64,000 bases of DNA, from contig JARBJD010000051.1 of NCBI GenBank assembly GCA_033064195.1, forward strand, positions 62,001 to 126,000, read 5' to 3'. The notes under the pieces were generated by a model, which was given only the letters and a program-made list of their open reading frames with translations, was not told where the DNA came from and did no database searches. Below, piece by piece: positions 1 through 10,507 of this stretch (its first letter is position 1; the number at the start of each line of letters is the position of its first letter). This DNA is from Blattamonas nauphoetae. Lineage: Eukaryota > Preaxostyla > Oxymonadida. The position numbers and the translations under genes are program-made.

Positions 1-3000
1 ATCGTCGACACCACATTTGAGTCTTGCAACTCGGTCGGCTCGTGTCGTTCTGGCGTTGTTGATGTGTCGCTTGCGGAAGGATCGACACTGACCTTCTCAG
101 CCTCGTCGAATCCTTTCACTTCGTGCTCCTCTGAATCAGCCAACGCGAATCATCTTTTCCTTTCTCACCCATCTCTGTCCAAAGAAGTGATCGCCACTTC
201 TCTTCTCTTCGATTGGGACCAATCAGCAGCGACATCTCGTGATTGTGTTGGGAAGGAAGGAGATCATGCGATTCCTGTTCCTCTCTCTCTTTATATCCTC
301 CCTCTCACGTCAGAAACCTTCATCGATTCCGAATCGTGTGATGTGTCAGTTTGTGGCTTTTCGGAGTATCCATGCGCCTCTCTCACTTCTCTCCACTCGC
401 GAATCGCTGACACAGCTAGCACTTCTGTGACACTTCGATCATGTCTGACTCACTCCTCCGACCTCTCCTTCTCGAACGATATCAGTTTTGTTGGAGGAAA
501 CAACACGATGACGATCGTGGAATCATCGCAAACTCCAGTTTCTCGCTCTCTGTTCACATTTGAAGGAAAGACTGTGTTCACCGAACTGTCCTTCCTCGTT
601 CCTGGAGACTTCAAGCACTCCAATCTGCATCATTGCCGATCTGGATCGCTGACAGTGAAGAACTGCTCGTTCAGGCAGACAACACCCTCTGCAATCTCAA
701 CGATTCTCATTGAGGTGAACACTGGAGCCTCTCTGTGCATCTCTCAGACATTCTTCGAATGCATTACCTCTTTCAACGAGAAGGCAGGAGTGATTTCAGT
801 GAGTCTGAAGGAGTCAGCGAGACTTGTTCTTGACAACAACACATTCACGTCGTGTTCGAGCAGAGGAGCTCATTCGATCTTCATCAAATTGGAGAACACC
901 ACTGACACTGAGGTTGTGAGCGACACATTCGATTATTCGCTGACCAACCTGGTCTTCTCGTCGCCATCGTCGAACTCTGAATCGGATCGGGAAATCGATG
1001 TTCTTGTTCGTGGACACCATCTGGATCGAGTTGTGACGCCTGGTCGCTGGACGAATAGCTTCTCGTCGGAGAAGGGGGAGTCGCTTTGGGGAGACGACGA
1101 GACGACAAAGATGAACACGTCGCTGCTGCCTTATTTGGTTGATATTTCGGGAGCAGTGGAAGTGGATGTGGATGGATTCCCGTTCGAGAAATGTGGGCAC
1201 TTCTTCCTTTTCTGTTCTTCGTTTGAATCTGGAGTGTCTCGAATGGAGGGAGCGTGTCTGGACACGATCAAAGTGATGAAGAAGATTGTGGTGTCGTCTC
1301 GGATTGAAATGAAGGGTTCGAACAGTGTGGTTGGGAACACTTCGACATCGACGCTCTCTTTCTCCAAAAGTGGACAGTTCGAAAACTCTCCGAAAGATGA
1401 TGTGAACTCGTCACTCTCGTTCTCGTCACTCATCTTGTCAATCGACCGCCTCGAGCGCACAACACCTCTCTTCGTCTGCACGAGTGGGACTCTTTCGTTC
1501 ACATTCTGCTCGTTGATTGGCTCGCCCTCGGATGTGCTGACATTCACTCCAATCTCGATCACAGATGGAGAGTTGTTGTTGGAAGAAGTTCAGACAAATG
1601 GAATAACACTGTCATCGTCAGCTCTGATTGTGTCGACAGGAAAGATCCGGATCTCAAAGAGCACATTCACTCAGATCACTCGAGAGACAGGATTGGGATG
1701 TGTGTTGGAGGGAGAGACTGGGAAGGACGTTGCAGTCTTGGATTCATCGTTCGAGTTGTGCACATCATCGGAGACGAAAACGTGGATTCTTCTGAAAGGA
1801 GGAGAGACATCGCATTTGGTGGAAGGGAACTGGAAGGGAACACTGAGTCCTCTCTCGTTTCGTGAGAGTGTGATGGTGTTTGTTCCGCCTGCTTCTGGTT
1901 CTGATGGACAGTCACCGACGGCAGATCCGTTCAACCCGCACTCTCTTCTGTACGAGTTCTATCGTCGTGAATCGGAAGTGATTGTTGTGAGTGGAAGCGA
2001 AGTGAACGAAGACCATCCGCTTTGTGGACATGCGAAGTTGCCTTGTCTGACAGTTGACAGAGGAGTTGAACTGACAGGACAACGCAGAGTGGAGATTGTT
2101 GGAGACGCAGATCTGAGGAATGCACTTAGAATGGATGGAGAGCTCTTGAAGATTGAAGGGCACAAACGAAAAGGGGCGATGAAAATGATTGGGAAGAGTG
2201 GACTTGTGAACAATCTTTTCGACGATCCCGACACTCTGTTGCTCTCATTCGTCACTCTGGATCTGTCGCACTCCACTCTCACATCGTCGGACGCGTTGAT
2301 TGTGAACGAGAATGGAGAAGTTGAGTTCTCGTCAGCAGCGATTGCCTCTTCGTTGAGTGTTGCGTGCTCGCTGGTTCGTCTGACAGGTGGACAAGCGATC
2401 GTGTCGAACCTGACTCTGTCGGATCTGTCGTTCTCGTCTGTGTTGTTCGATCTTTCGATGTCTGAGCTGTCGTCATTCTCGGATGTGACAGTTTCTTCTT
2501 GTTCGATGTCGTGTTTCCTGAAATCAGAGAATGGAAGTCATCTGACGCTGAAATCGTGTGCATTTGATGGATCGACTGTCGTCTCGAACGATGAACCAAG
2601 TGACGAGTCTCAGGATGTGTGTGAATGGACAGACTCTTTCATCACCCTGACAAACACCAGCACGACTTTAGACAGTGTGAAGATGTCGCATCTCACAACA
2701 GGAGCTGTCTGGATGGAGGATGGCTCACTCAAAGTTGAGGCCAACACGTTTCATGACAACTTGGTTCACAATTCGTCATTCCCATCCGTTCGCAGAAACA
2801 TCTTCTGCTCGAGTGGACAATTGAATGTGGAGAGTCTGAACGGCGGAGACGGGCACTTGCCAAGAACAGCAGGTTGGATCACAGTTGGAGATGAATGTCA
2901 TTTCTCCTCGCCAATCCTCGATGTCCAGTCGCCGCTCTTCATCCCAACACTCATCACTTCTGACACCCAAGTGAAGGCAGACAAGAAAACGAAGAACATC

Positions 3001-4401
3001 CAAGTTGAGATTGCTGGGAAGCTTCTGATTCCGTGTGGTCTGTCACTGGAAGTGTTTGAGTGGAACGACAAAACGAAAAGGGAAACTGGAAAATGGTTTG
3101 AGTTGGAGATCTCGCCAGTTGCGCAGAAATGGACGGAAACAGCGCTGGATGTGACGCTGAGTGAAAGTGAAGTGGCGAAATGGATTGACGTGGACGAGGA
3201 ATGGCGTTTGCGATTGATGTTTGGGTGTGGAGTTCGTGGAGGAGAATGGGTACGAGTGAAAATGAGCAGAGCTGGAGAGAAGAAGGCGCTGGCAGTGGAG
3301 AGCTTGAAATGGATCATTCCGATTGCAGGAGGCATTCTTGGTCTGCTTGTTCTGTTCCTGATCATCGTGGTGTGCTGTCGGAAGCAACGAAAGAAGACGA
3401 CGGAAGAGAAGAAAGCGCTTCTGACGCACGAGGAGTTGGATGCAGTTGACGTGAAAGTGTGTTTTGATGATGTCGAGTTTGGGAATGAATCGGCAAACAT
3501 CATGGACGACCGAACGGGGAACCACAACCGACCGTCAACGCTGATTGGGACGAAAGAGGAGTCGATGGGATTGGACAAAGGGAAGAGTGTGGGAGAAGAG
3601 AAGGAAGAGACTGGATTCTCGAATGGAGTGTTTATGTGTGAAGCGTTGTCGACAGGAAGCAAGATTGATGTGGTGTTTGTTGACCGTCGCCAGACGCTTC
3701 ACGACCGAATCCACAACCCGAAGCCAAATGCGCCAGCGCTGGATCGGTTGAAGATTCAGCAGGCGATTGTGGAAGGGCTGAAGCAGCTGGACCGGAACAA
3801 TCAGTATCGGTGGCTTCTTGGGAAAGTGAACCCTCAGCGAATCCTGGTTGACTCGAATCAGCAGGTTTTTCTGAAGGTGAGGGAGGAAGCCGCTGTGCCT
3901 CCGGACAAACGGAAGTGGGGAATGGGAGTGGAGGGAGGATGGATGGAGCAGAGCCATCAGATGATGATGGATCAGCAAGGACAGTGTGAGAAGGACAATC
4001 TTCAGCGATGGGTGGCGCCTGAGCTTGGAGAGAAAGATTTGGGAAGGAGCGAAGGGACGGGAGCGGGGGAAGGAATGGATCTTGTGAAAGCGTCGGTTTT
4101 TAGCTTGGGCCTTGTCCTGTTTGAGATTGAGACGGGGAGAGTTCCGTTTGGAGAGATTGATGGGATCAATGCGCAACGTCAGCTGGGAACAGGAACAAGG
4201 CCGAACATGGAACACATGAATGAGGAGATGCAAGAGCTGATTTCGGAGTGCCTGAATGTGACGCCATCAGAACGGCCGACACTGGAGGAAGTGTCGAAGA
4301 AACTGATTGAGATTGGGAAGAGCACGGGACAGCTGACGAAGGAAGAAGCGTTCTCGATTGCGGAAGAACAGAGACAGAAGAAACTTGCAGCATCGGATTA
4401 A
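1..4401 (+). CDS. Giant beta-helix surface protein with TM and pseudokinase tail (5' end outside window)
   Basis: The frame is open from base 1 and ends at TAA 4399-4401, so about 1466 C-terminal residues are visible and the start lies upstream. The first ~1080 residues are Ser/Thr/Cys-rich repeats of short strands (patterns like LxLxxCxF), typical of right-handed beta-helix or POMP-like extracellular proteins. A membrane segment follows near residues 1103-1127 (IIPIAGGILGLLVLFLIIVV), then a basic stop-transfer CCRKQRKK. The cytoplasmic tail resembles a protein kinase C-lobe (WVAPEL for APE, FSLG, SERPT), but the HRDLKPxN loop reads LGKVNPQR and no DFG is seen, so it is probably catalytically dead. 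Inferred role: surface receptor or adhesin with a signalling scaffold tail. The same gene lies inverted at 6124-17188. Confidence 0.8.
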   Translation: MVDTTFESCNSVGSCRSGVVDVSLAEGSTLTFSASSNPFTSCSSESANANHLFLSHPSLSKEVIATSLLFDWDQSAATSRDCVGKEGDHAIPVPLSLYILPLTSETFIDSESCDVSVCGFSEYPCASLTSLHSRIADTASTSVTLRSCLTHSSDLSFSNDISFVGGNNTMTIVESSQTPVSRSLFTFEGKTVFTELSFLVPGDFKHSNLHHCRSGSLTVKNCSFRQTTPSAISTILIEVNTGASLCISQTFFECITSFNEKAGVISVSLKESARLVLDNNTFTSCSSRGAHSIFIKLENTTDTEVVSDTFDYSLTNLVFSSPSSNSESDREIDVLVRGHHLDRVVTPGRWTNSFSSEKGESLWGDDETTKMNTSLLPYLVDISGAVEVDVDGFPFEKCGHFFLFCSSFESGVSRMEGACLDTIKVMKKIVVSSRIEMKGSNSVVGNTSTSTLSFSKSGQFENSPKDDVNSSLSFSSLILSIDRLERTTPLFVCTSGTLSFTFCSLIGSPSDVLTFTPISITDGELLLEEVQTNGITLSSSALIVSTGKIRISKSTFTQITRETGLGCVLEGETGKDVAVLDSSFELCTSSETKTWILLKGGETSHLVEGNWKGTLSPLSFRESVMVFVPPASGSDGQSPTADPFNPHSLLYEFYRRESEVIVVSGSEVNEDHPLCGHAKLPCLTVDRGVELTGQRRVEIVGDADLRNALRMDGELLKIEGHKRKGAMKMIGKSGLVNNLFDDPDTLLLSFVTLDLSHSTLTSSDALIVNENGEVEFSSAAIASSLSVACSLVRLTGGQAIVSNLTLSDLSFSSVLFDLSMSELSSFSDVTVSSCSMSCFLKSENGSHLTLKSCAFDGSTVVSNDEPSDESQDVCEWTDSFITLTNTSTTLDSVKMSHLTTGAVWMEDGSLKVEANTFHDNLVHNSSFPSVRRNIFCSSGQLNVESLNGGDGHLPRTAGWITVGDECHFSSPILDVQSPLFIPTLITSDTQVKADKKTKNIQVEIAGKLLIPCGLSLEVFEWNDKTKRETGKWFELEISPVAQKWTETALDVTLSESEVAKWIDVDEEWRLRLMFGCGVRGGEWVRVKMSRAGEKKALAVESLKWIIPIAGGILGLLVLFLIIVVCCRKQRKKTTEEKKALLTHEELDAVDVKVCFDDVEFGNESANIMDDRTGNHNRPSTLIGTKEESMGLDKGKSVGEEKEETGFSNGVFMCEALSTGSKIDVVFVDRRQTLHDRIHNPKPNAPALDRLKIQQAIVEGLKQLDRNNQYRWLLGKVNPQRILVDSNQQVFLKVREEAAVPPDKRKWGMGVEGGWMEQSHQMMMDQQGQCEKDNLQRWVAPELGEKDLGRSEGTGAGEGMDLVKASVFSLGLVLFEIETGRVPFGEIDGINAQRQLGTGTRPNMEHMNEEMQELISECLNVTPSERPTLEEVSKKLIEIGKSTGQLTKEEAFSIAEEQRQKKLAASD
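1820..1841 (+). repeat. 11-bp tandem repeat in coding sequence, two copies (frame-setting)
   Basis: TGGAAGGGAAC occurs twice in tandem at 1820-1830 and 1831-1841. With two copies the extracellular part reads in frame into the membrane segment and pseudokinase tail. The homologous site in the other arm (8684-8694) has a single copy and shifts frame. Replication slippage between the copies would explain the difference. Confidence 0.9.
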
Positions 4402-6123
4402 CGTAACGCCGACACGACACGCCTCTTGATTTGGAGCCATCATTCACTTCATCCCCCTCGAATCACCCTCTCCCCTTTACTGACTCTCCTCACACATTGA
4501 TTGAGGAGAGACACTTCACCTCACCACACCTCTCGACTCAACTCAATTCACACTCACGCAATGGAGATGGAAATCTCCCACCCACTCGAAGACGTGCTTC
4601 ACGTCACAACTGACATGTCACGCAGCTGGCATGAACGGACGAGCTGATTGTCGGCCTTCTTCGTTGTTCTTCGAGTGTCACTGCCAACTCGACGGCTTGA
4701 GCCGAGTTGTGCTGCCCACCGCCTTTGAAGACACTTAGTCGTGAATGGCGTCCACATCACTGATCGGTCTGACGCGGCACATCTTGGCTCGCTGGACATG
4801 AGCTCTGGCTCACACACCACACCAGCAACCATCACATGACCGAGAACGGGCAGTCTCCAGCATGTCACCAATCGTTCTCGGTTGGATTCTTCTTTGGGGG
4901 CCGCGTCATTCATCTTACCTTCTTCGTTCTGACGTCTTGGTTGTCCTCACGTCATCTTGATTCTTTTTGGGTTGCGTTACGCGTATGCCCATCAGTATTT
5001 CTCTGATGGTATGAAGATCTGCATTTTGTTGGCGTTTCTTTCTTTATCCTCTAACGTTTTTCATAACGGAGCCTTTTTCGCTCTTATTTTTGTTCTTTCA
5101 TCGCCACTGTCCATCCATTGGAATTGATTTTGCTTCACAATCATTTTTCTCACAGAATTTGGACGAAAATGTTGTTTCGCGTCTGAAACGAGAGTTATTT
5201 GTGACTATTGTCCAAAAGGATCGTTGAACACTTGTATGGGTAGATCTAGGTCAATTTTAAACTGATGTAGTTGGAAGACGCCAGGGGACGGGTACGTGGT
5301 CAAAACCTCAGCTTACACTATCATCTAAATAACACTTGTTTCAGACGCGAAACAACATTTTCGTCCAAATTCTGTGAGAAAAATGATTGTGAAGCAAAAT
5401 CAATTCCAATGGATGGACAGTGGCGATGAAAGAACAAAAATAAGAGCGAAAAAGGCTCCGTTATGAAAAACGTTAGAGGACAAAGAAAGAAACGCCAACA
5501 AAATGCAGATCTTCATACCATCAGAGAAATACTGATGGGCATACGCGTAACGCAACCCAAAAAGAATCAAGATGACGTGAGGACAACCAAGACGTCAGAA
5601 CGAAGAAGGTAAGATGAATGACGCGGCCCCCAAAGAAGAATCCAACCGAGAACGATTGGTGACATGCTGGAGACTGCCCGTTCTCGGTCATGTGATGGTT
5701 GCTGGTGTGGTGTGAGCCAGAGCTCATGTCCAGCGAGCCAAGATGTGCCGCGTCAGACCGATCAGTGATGTGGACGCCATTCACGACTAAGTGTCTTCAA
5801 AGGCGGTGGGCAGCACAACTCGGCTCAAGCCGTCGAGTTGGCAGTGACACTCGAAGAACAACGAAGAAGGCCGACAATCAGCTCGTCCGTTCATGCCAGC
5901 TGCGTGACATGTCAGTTGTGACGTGAAGCACGTCTTCGAGTGGGTGGGAGATTTCCATCTCCATTGCGTGAGTGTGAATTGAGTTGAGTCGAGAGGTGTG
6001 GTGAGGTGAAGTGTCTCTCCTCAATCAATGTGTGAGGAGAGTCAGTAAAGGGGAGAGGGTGATTCGAGGGGGATGAAGTGAATGATGGCTCCAAATCAAG
6101 AGGCGTGTCGTGTCGGCGTTACG
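4402..6123. other. Centre of inverted repeat 1 between convergent gene ends; no gene seen
   Basis: This 1.7-kb stretch separates the 3' ends of two convergent homologous genes. It consists of the inner ends of both arms (4402-5189 and 5338-6123) and a unique 148-bp centre (5190-5337). Short open frames of 60-105 codons occur in mirrored pairs but lack recognisable domains; I take them as chance. Confidence 0.8.
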
Positions 6124-9100
6124 TTAATCCGATGCTGCAAGTTTCTTCTGTCTCTGTTCTTCCGCAATCGAGAACGCTTCTTCCTTCGTCAGCTGTCCCG
6201 TGCTCTTCCCAATCTCAATCAGTTTCTTCGACACTTCCTCCAGTGTCGGCCGTTCTGATGGCGTCACATTCAGGCACTCCGAAATCAGCTCTTGCATCTC
6301 CTCATTCATGTGTTCCATGTTCGGCCTTGTTCCTGTTCCCAGTTGACGTTGCGCATTGATCCCATCAATCTCTCCAAACGGAACTCTCCCCGTCTCAATC
6401 TCAAACAGGACAAGGCCCAAGCTAAAAACCGACGCTTTCACAAGATCCATTCCTTCCCCCGCTCCCGTCCCTTCGCTCCTTCCCAAATCTTTCTCTCCAA
6501 GCTCAGGCGCCACCCATCGCTGAAGATTGTCCTTCTCACACTGTCCTTGCTGATCCATCATCATCTGATGGCTCTGCTCCATCCATCCTCCCTCCACTCC
6601 CATTCCCCACTTCCGTTTGTCCGGAGGCACAGCGGCTTCCTCCCTCACCTTCAGAAAAACCTGCTGATTCGAGTCAACCAGGATTCGCTGAGGGTTCACT
6701 TTCCCAAGAAGCCACCGATACTGATTGTTCCGGTCCAGCTGCTTCAGCCCTTCCACAATCGCCTGCTGAATCTTCAACCGATCCAGCGCTGGCGCATTTG
6801 GCTTCGGGTTGTGGATTCGGTCGTGAAGCGTCTGGCGACGGTCAACAAACACCACATCAATCTTGCTTCCTGTCGACAACGCCTCACACAAAAAGGCTGC
6901 ATTCGAGAATCCAGTCTCTTCCTTCTCTTCTCCCACACTCTTCCCTTTGTCCAATCCCATCGACTCCTCTTTCGTCCCAATCAGCGTTGACGGTCGGTTG
7001 TGGTTCCCCGTTCGGTCGTCCATGATGTTCGCCGATTCATTCCCAAACTCGACATCATCAAAACACACTTTCACGTCAACTGCATCCAACTCTTCGTGCG
7101 TCAGAAGCGCTTTCTTCTCTTCCGTCGTCTTCTTTCGTTGCTTCCGACAGCACACCAGGATAATCAGGAATAGCACAAGCAGCCCAAGAACGCCTCCTGC
7201 AATCGGAATGATCCATTTCAAGCTCTCCACTGCCAGCGCCTTCTTCTCTCCAGCTCTGCTCATTTTCACGCGCACCCATTCTCCTCCACGAACTCCACAC
7301 CCAAACATCAATCGCACACGCCATTCCTCGTCCACGTCAATCCATTTCGCCACTTCACTTTCACTCAGCGTCACATCCAGCGCTGTTTCCGTCCATTTCT
7401 GCGCAACTGGCGAGATCTCCAACTCAAACCATTTTCCAGTTTCTCTTTCCGTTTTGTCGTTCCACTCAAACACTTCCAGTGACAGACCACACGGAATCAG
7501 AAGCTTCCCAACAATATCAACTTGGATGTTCTTCGTTTTCTTGTCTGCCTTCACTTTGGTGTCAGAAGTGAGGAGTGTGGGGATGAAGAGCGGCGATTGG
7601 ACATTTACGATTGAAGAAGAGAACTGACAATCCGGCTCTGTTGATATCCAACCTGACGGGTAGTCTTTAGTTCCGTCACCGCCATTGAGACTCTCCACAT
7701 TCAATTGTCCACTCGAGCAGAAGATGTTTCTGCGAACGGATGGGAATGACGAATTGCGAGCAAAGTTGTCGTGGAAGATTCCTCCTTCAACTTTGAGAAA
7801 ACTATCCTCCATCCAGATAGCTCCTGTTGGAAGATGCGACATCTTCACACTGTCCAAAGTCGTGCTGGTGTTCGTCAGAGTAATGAAAGAGTCTGTCCAT
7901 TCACACACATCCTTCGATTCGTCACTTGGTTCATCGTTCGAGACGACGGTCGATCCATCGAATGCACACGATTTCAGCGTCAGATGACTTCCATTCTCTG
8001 ATTTCAGGAAACACGACATCGAACAAGAAGAAACTGTCACATCCGAGAATGATGACAGCTCAGACATCGAAAGATCGAACAACACAGACGAGAACGACAG
8101 ATTCGAAAGCGTCAGGTTCGACACGATCGCTTGTCCACCTGTCAGACGAACCAGCGAGCATGCAACGCTCAAGGAAGAAGCAATCGCTGCTGACGAGAAC
8201 TCAACTTCTCCATTCTCGTTCACAATCAACGCGTCTGACGATGTGAGAGTGGAGTGCGACAGATCCAGAGTGACGAATGAGAGTAACAGAGTGTCGGGAT
8301 CGTCGAAAAGATTGTTCACAATTCCACTCTTCCCAATCATTTTCATCGTCCCTTTTCGTTTGTGCCCTTCAATCTTCAAGAGGTCTCCATCCATCCGAAG
8401 TTTACTCCTCAGATCTGCTTCTCCAACAATCTCCACTCTGCGTTGTCCTGTCAGTTCAACTCCTCTGTCCACTGTCAGACAAGGCAACTTCGCATGTCCA
8501 CAAAGCGGATGGTCTTCGTTCACTTCGCTTCCACTCACAACAATCACTTCCGATTCACGACGATAGAACTCGTACAGAAGAGAGTGCGGGTTGAACGGAT
8601 CTGCCGTCGGTGACTGTCCATCAGAACCAGAAGCAGGCGGAACAAACACCATCACACTCTCACGAAACGAGAGAGGACTCAGTGTTCCCTTCCACCAAAT
8701 GCGATGTCTCTCCTCCTTTCAGAAGAATCCACGTTTTCGTGTCTGATGACGTGCACAACTCGAACGATGAATCCAAAACTGCAATGTCCTTCCCAGTCTC
8801 TCCCTCCAACACACATCCCAATCCCGTCTCTCGAGTGATCCGAGTGAATGTGCTTTTCGAGATCCGGATCTTTCCTGTCGACACAATCAGAGCTGACGAT
8901 GACAGTGTCACTCCTGCTGTCTGAACCTCTTCCAACAACAGCTCTCCATCTGTGATCGAGATTGGAGTGAATGTCAGCACATCCGAGGGCGAGCCAATCA
9001 ACGAGCAGAATGTGAACGAAAGAGTCCCACTCGTGCAGACGAAGAGAGGTGTTGTGCGTTCGAGGAGGTCGATTGATAAAATGAGAGACGAGAACGAGAG

Positions 9101-10507
9101 GGACGAGTTCACATCATCTTTCGGAGAGTTCTCGAACTGACCATTTTCGGAGAAAGAGAGCGTCGATGTCGAAGAGTTCCCAATCACACTGTTCGAACCC
9201 TTCATTTTAATCGGAGACGACACCACAATCTTCTTCATCACTTTGATCGTGTCCAGACACGCTCCCTCCATTCGAGACACTCCAGATTCAAACGAAGAAC
9301 AGAAAAGGAAGAAGTGCCCACATTTCTCGAACGGGAATCCATCCACATCCACTTCCACTGCTCCCGAAATATCAACCAAATAAGGCAGCAGCGACGTGTT
9401 CATTCCTGTCGTCTCGTCGTCTCTCCAAAGCGACTCCCCCTTCTTCTCAGAGAAGCTATTCGTCCAGCGACCAGGCGTCACAACTCGATCCAGATGGTGT
9501 CCACGAACAAGAACATCGATTTCCCGATCCGATTCAGAGTTCGACGATGACGACGAGAAAACCAGGTTGGTCAGCGAATAATCGAATGTATCGCTCACAA
9601 CCTCAGTGGAGTTCTCCAATTTGATGAAAATCGAATGAGCTCCGTTGCTCGAACACGACGTGAATGTGTTGTTGTCAAGAACAAGTTTCGCTGACTCCTT
9701 CAGACTCACTGAGATCACTCCTGCCTTCTCGTTGGACGAGACAATGCATTCGAAGAACGTCTGCGAGATGCACAGAGAGGCTCCAGTGTTCACCTCAATG
9801 AGAATCGTTGGGATTGCAGAAGGTGTTGTCTGCCTGAACGAGCAGTTCTTCACTGTCAGCGATCCAGATCGGCAAAGATGCAGATTGGAGTGCTTGAAGT
9901 CTCCAGGAACGAGGAAGGACAATTTGGTGAATGAAGTCTCTCCTTCAAATGTGAACAGAGATTGAGAAACTGGAGTTTGGGACGATTCCACAATCGTCAT
10001 CTCCTTGTTTCCTCCCACAAAACTGATTTCGTTCGAGAAGGAGAGGTCGGAGGAGTGAGTGAGACATGATCGAAGTGTCACAGAAGTGACAGCTGTGGCA
10101 GCGATTCGTGAGTGGAGAGAAGTGAGAGAGGCGCATGGATACTCCGAAAAGCCACAAACTGACACATCACACGATTCGGAATCGATGAATGTTTCTGACG
10201 GGAGAGGGAGGATATAAAGAGAGAGAGGAACAGGAATCGCATGATCTCCTTCCTTCCCAACACAATCACGAGATGTCGCTGCTGAGTGGTCCCACGTGAA
10301 GTCAAGACAAGTGGCGATCACTTCTTTGGACAGAGATGGGTGAGAAAGGAAAACATGATTCGCGTCGGCTGATTCAGAGGAGCACAACGAGAATGGATTC
10401 AACGAGGCTGAGAAGGTCAGTGTCGATCCTTCCGCAAGCGACACATCAACAACGCCAGAACGACACGAGTCAGTCGAGTTGCAAGACACGAATGTGGTGG
10501 CCACAAT
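5338..10507 (-). repeat. Right arm of inverted repeat 1
   Basis: This is the reverse-complement partner of 1-5189. The match is still running at 10507, which pairs with base 1 of the window, so the true outer limit is unknown. Confidence 0.95.

Larger units (their letters stand above)
1..5189 (+). repeat. Left arm of inverted repeat 1
   Basis: The sequence from base 1 to 5189 recurs as the reverse complement at 5338-10507. Matching is near identical over most of the coding part and all of the gene 3' flank. It includes the inner edge, where GCGTCTGAAAC meets GTTTCAGACGC. The outer end runs off the window. Small differences include a 2-bp CA change near 4810, an 11-bp repeat difference at 1820-1841 and a diverged tract at about 2690-2930. 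Confidence 0.95.

Noticed and set aside
4402-6123. Paired 60-105-codon frames at the palindrome centre as small genes
   Set aside because: They are mirrored only because the arms are duplicated, several begin without ATG, and none has protein-like motifs.
1-10507. Inverted repeat 1 as a pure assembly or chimeric-read artefact
   Set aside because: The arms differ by scattered substitutions, an 11-bp indel, a 2-bp indel and a diverged tract, and a unique centre separates them. A fold-back read would give identical arms. Read mapping is still needed for proof.
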